Source: an uncultured Chloroflexota bacterium (lineage in GTDB: Bacteria > Chloroflexota > Dehalococcoidia > SAR202 > UBA11138). Taken from it: a stretch of DNA of 16,922 nt. The position numbers and the translations under genes are program-made. A model generated the notes under the pieces. That model saw only the letters and a program-made list of their open reading frames with translations, searched no databases and was not told the DNA's origin. This document shows, one piece after another, positions 14,627 through 16,922 of the stretch. The stretch lies in NCBI GenBank assembly GCA_913046025.1, contig CAJWRP010000002.1, forward strand, positions 1 to 16,922, written 5' to 3'. Within the stretch, counting starts at the first letter, position 1. Every line of letters begins with the position of its first letter.

Positions 14627-16489
14627 ATGTACGTTATTGGCACAGCGGGGCATGTGGACCACGGAAAGTCCACTCTGGTGGAGGCTCTGACAGGCATCGA
14701 CCCGGACAGGCTGCGCGAGGAAAAAGAGCGCGGCATGACCATCGACCTGGGCTTTGCCTGGCTGCAGATGCCCAGCGGCAACGAGGTCAGCATAATCGAC
14801 GTGCCGGGTCACGAACGCTTCGTCAACAACATGCTGGCTGGCGTGGGTGGCATCGACCTGGGGCTTCTGGTCGTCGCCGCAGACGAGTCGGTTATGCCTC
14901 AAACCCGCGAGCACTTGGCAATTCTAGACCTGCTTCAGATAAAACACGGGATTGTGGCCCTTACCAAGAAAGACCTGGTGGACGAGGACTGGCTGGAGCT
15001 TGTCTCCACAGAGGTGGAGGAGGTCCTGGAGGGCACTGCCCTGGAGGGGTCTGCCATCTACCCTGTATCTGCCATAACTGGCGACGGCCTGCCTGAACTC
15101 ATCGCAGCTATAGACGAGATGCTGACGCAGACCCCGGCCAAACGCGACATAGGGCGGCCCCGGCTTCCCATAGACCGTGCATTTTCTATAACAGGCTTCG
15201 GTACGGTGGTCACTGGCACCCTTATAGATGGCGTTCTGAAGGCCGGCCAAGAGGTAGAGCTGGCTATATCAGGCAAGACGACTCGCCTGCGCGGCCTGCA
15301 GACTCATCGGCAAAAGCAGGACGAGGCCCAGCCAGGAACCAGGGTGGCAGCCAACTTGATGGGCATTTCACAGGACGAGATAAGTCGTGGCGAGGTGCTG
15401 ACCATTCCGGGTTGGCTGAAGCCGACTGACGCTCTGGATGTTCGACTGCGAGTGATACTGGACGCTCCGCATGCCCTCCGCCACAACATGGAGGTCACCG
15501 TTCACACAGGCAGCAGCGAGGTACTGGCCAAGTTACGCCTTCTGGAGGGTAATCAGGTAGAGCCGGGCGAGTCCACCTGGGCTCAGCTCAAATTGGACAG
15601 GCCGCTAGCCATCGTCAAGGGCGACTACTACGTCATCCGATCCAACCAGACGACCCTTGGCGGAGGAAACATCGTCGAGATTGACGCGCCCAGGCACCGC
15701 CGTATGCACGCCCCCACGCTGGAGCGCCTGGCCATTATGGAGCAGGGTTCCGAAACTGACATACTGCTGGCCACTATCGAGTCATCCCAGCCCGCCGCCT
15801 TTAACGACCTGGTGAAGCTGGCGAACATGAGTCCCGATGCCGTGAAGTCTGAGATTGAGGACATGGCGTCGGAAGGGGCCGTCATCACGCTGGGCAACGG
15901 CAAGGTAGGCCCAGGCACTTACGCGTACACAGCATCGGGATGGGCCAAACTTGGTCGAGACGCCCAGGCCGCGCTGGAGGGTTACTACAAGCAGTTCCCT
16001 CTTCGCAGGGGTGCGCCCAAAGAGGAGTTACGCAGCAGGCTCAAGATTAGCCCGCAGGTGTTCAATTTCGCCCTTCCCAGGCTGCAACAGGACAGTTTCG
16101 TCATCGAAGACGGGACCCTGGTGCGACTGCCAGACTACGAACCAACTCTGAGCGTTGTGCAACAAAGGGCTGTGGACGCTTATCTGCAAGACCTGGAAGC
16201 AAACCCTTTCTCGCCATCAAGGGACGCCACACCGGATGCCGAGGTGGTGAACCTGCTGGTTGAAGAGGGGCGCGTGGTTAAGGTCGATGACGCCGTGGTG
16301 TTCTCTGCCTCGGCCTATGCCAGCATGGTAGAGCAGGTCTCCAAGCACATCAACGACAACGGCGAGATCACCGTAGCAGGCGTCCGCGACCTGTTCAGCA
16401 CGAGCCGCAAGTACGCTCTGGCGCTAGTGGACTACATGGATGCCCAGCGAATAACCCACCGCGTGGGGGACGCGCGTATCTTGCGCTGA
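14627..16489 (+). CDS. selB: Selenocysteine-specific elongation factor SelB
   Basis: A GTPase of 620 residues that carries selenocysteyl-tRNA to the ribosome at UGA codons marked by a SECIS element. Motifs from the chosen start are G1 GTAGHVDHGKST (5-16), G3 DVPGHE (58-63) and G4 TKKD (113-116). ERGMTIDLGFAW (35-46), with an Ile-Asp-Leu-Gly switch, is typical of SelB rather than EF-Tu. Two beta-barrel domains follow (about 175-345), then a long C-terminal part made of winged-helix repeats that bind SECIS RNA (about 370-620). The frame can be read from ATG 14585, but all SelB proteins begin close to the P-loop, so ATG 14627 is better; GGGG lies 10 nt upstream. selA, selD and tRNA-Sec are not in the window. 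Confidence 0.93.
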   Translation: MYVIGTAGHVDHGKSTLVEALTGIDPDRLREEKERGMTIDLGFAWLQMPSGNEVSIIDVPGHERFVNNMLAGVGGIDLGLLVVAADESVMPQTREHLAILDLLQIKHGIVALTKKDLVDEDWLELVSTEVEEVLEGTALEGSAIYPVSAITGDGLPELIAAIDEMLTQTPAKRDIGRPRLPIDRAFSITGFGTVVTGTLIDGVLKAGQEVELAISGKTTRLRGLQTHRQKQDEAQPGTRVAANLMGISQDEISRGEVLTIPGWLKPTDALDVRLRVILDAPHALRHNMEVTVHTGSSEVLAKLRLLEGNQVEPGESTWAQLKLDRPLAIVKGDYYVIRSNQTTLGGGNIVEIDAPRHRRMHAPTLERLAIMEQGSETDILLATIESSQPAAFNDLVKLANMSPDAVKSEIEDMASEGAVITLGNGKVGPGTYAYTASGWAKLGRDAQAALEGYYKQFPLRRGAPKEELRSRLKISPQVFNFALPRLQQDSFVIEDGTLVRLPDYEPTLSVVQQRAVDAYLQDLEANPFSPSRDATPDAEVVNLLVEEGRVVKVDDAVVFSASAYASMVEQVSKHINDNGEITVAGVRDLFSTSRKYALALVDYMDAQRITHRVGDARILR

Positions 16490-16508
16490 GGCGCGACAGT
16501 TTTGAGTA

Positions 16509-16598
16509 ATAAGTAGTTAGTTTTTAGTTGCCCCCCACGGAGTCCCCAAGAACTAATTACTAAGCACTAAAGACTAAAAACCAAGAACTGAGAACTAA
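16509..16598. repeat. TTAGT-type degenerate inverted repeat before the NurA-domain gene
   Basis: AGTAGTTAGTTTTTAGTT on the left and AACTAATTACTAAGCACTAA, followed by ACTAAAAACCAAGAACTG, on the right form imperfect complementary arms. CCCCCC (16531-16536) begins the loop. It is built of the same TTAGT/ACTAA units as the spacer at 9333-9449, although the surrounding genes differ. Confidence 0.5.
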
Positions 16599-16600
16599 CG

Positions 16601-16922
16601 ATGTCCCTTGATCTAACAATCACCGCGCTGCAGATCGACAGCATGGCAGCAGAGTTGAAGAACCGCAACAACGACAAGTTTCGCCGCATTGATACCGCAG
16701 TGGAAACGGTCGGCAACTTCGACTTGGACGCTTACCAGGCGAAGCACGAAGAGAGCCGCTCGACGCTTCTCTGGAATGTGCCTTCTTTCACTGGTGACCC
16801 AAAAGAGAGCTTCTCCGCTCCACCTATTCCGGACGACTTCAGCGTCGTGGCGGTGGACGGCTCCCACATAGACATCGACCGCCACCTTTCGGCCCGCTGC
16901 TTTCTGATAAACACAGGCACCG
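16601..16922 (+). CDS. NurA-domain protein, putative nuclease (partial, runs off right edge)
   Basis: 107 codons from ATG 16601 with no stop before the edge. The segment SVVAVDGSHIDIDRH (81-95) carries the DGS motif of NurA domains, in which the Asp (D86) is a metal ligand of the active site; the N-terminal 80 residues are mostly helical. NurA is a 5'-3' nuclease that works with the HerA ATPase in end resection of DNA breaks; homologous domain proteins occur in many bacteria. The rest of the protein and any herA partner lie outside. The start has no clear ribosome site; it lies 111 bp after selB, separated by the repeat. Confidence 0.72.
   Translation, partial: MSLDLTITALQIDSMAAELKNRNNDKFRRIDTAVETVGNFDLDAYQAKHEESRSTLLWNVPSFTGDPKESFSAPPIPDDFSVVAVDGSHIDIDRHLSARCFLINTGT

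Overview
The window looks like a chromosomal stretch from a moderately GC-rich, probably free-living bacterium. The best guess is a Chloroflexota lineage of the Dehalococcoidia/SAR202 kind. This rests on the style of the gene set: an ECF sigma factor paired with a DUF5667-type membrane protein, a DUF3179 remnant, a PrkA kinase, a TPP-dependent 2-oxoacid dehydrogenase, SelB and a NurA-domain protein. No rRNA or taxonomic marker is present, so this is inference. No CRISPR array, intact mobile element, tRNA or rRNA was found.

Layout. 1-1379 (minus): ECF sigma factor followed by a membrane-anchored DUF5667-like protein that runs off the left edge. 1797-2504 (plus): RimI-like N-acetyltransferase. 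2550-3293: a gene graveyard with a broken DUF1353 gene (minus) and the C-terminal remnant of a DUF3179 gene (plus), interrupted by one in-frame stop. 3322-5458 (minus): PrkA-type serine kinase, with a possible tiny Arg-rich membrane protein just behind it. 5742-6680 (minus): aldo/keto reductase. 7083-10441 (minus): operon for E1-alpha, E1-beta and E2 of a pyruvate/acetoin-type dehydrogenase complex, without E3. 10761-11987 (plus): metal-dependent amidohydrolase, divergent from that operon. 11988-13229: mostly non-coding, holding the N-terminal stub of a secreted Ig/cadherin-like protein and the thiolase terminator. 13230-14420 (minus): thiolase. 14627-16489 (plus): SelB. 16601 to the end (plus): NurA-domain protein, cut by the right edge.

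How the genes work together. The dehydrogenase (acyl-CoA from a 2-oxoacid or acetoin) and the thiolase (acyl-CoA condensation or cleavage) both act in acyl-CoA metabolism. The sigma factor and DUF5667 protein look like a membrane-signalling regulator pair. SelB implies that the organism makes selenoproteins, although no other selenocysteine gene is in view. Several genes have a better start than the longest reading frame: E1-alpha (GTG with AGGAGG), thiolase (ATG with AAGGAG) and SelB.

No clearly new multi-gene system was found. The most unusual items are the paired decayed genes, a sensor-1 change in PrkA, a 19-bp perfect palindrome between thiolase and selB, TTAGT-type degenerate repeats in three spacers, and an orphan plus-strand promoter near 6745.
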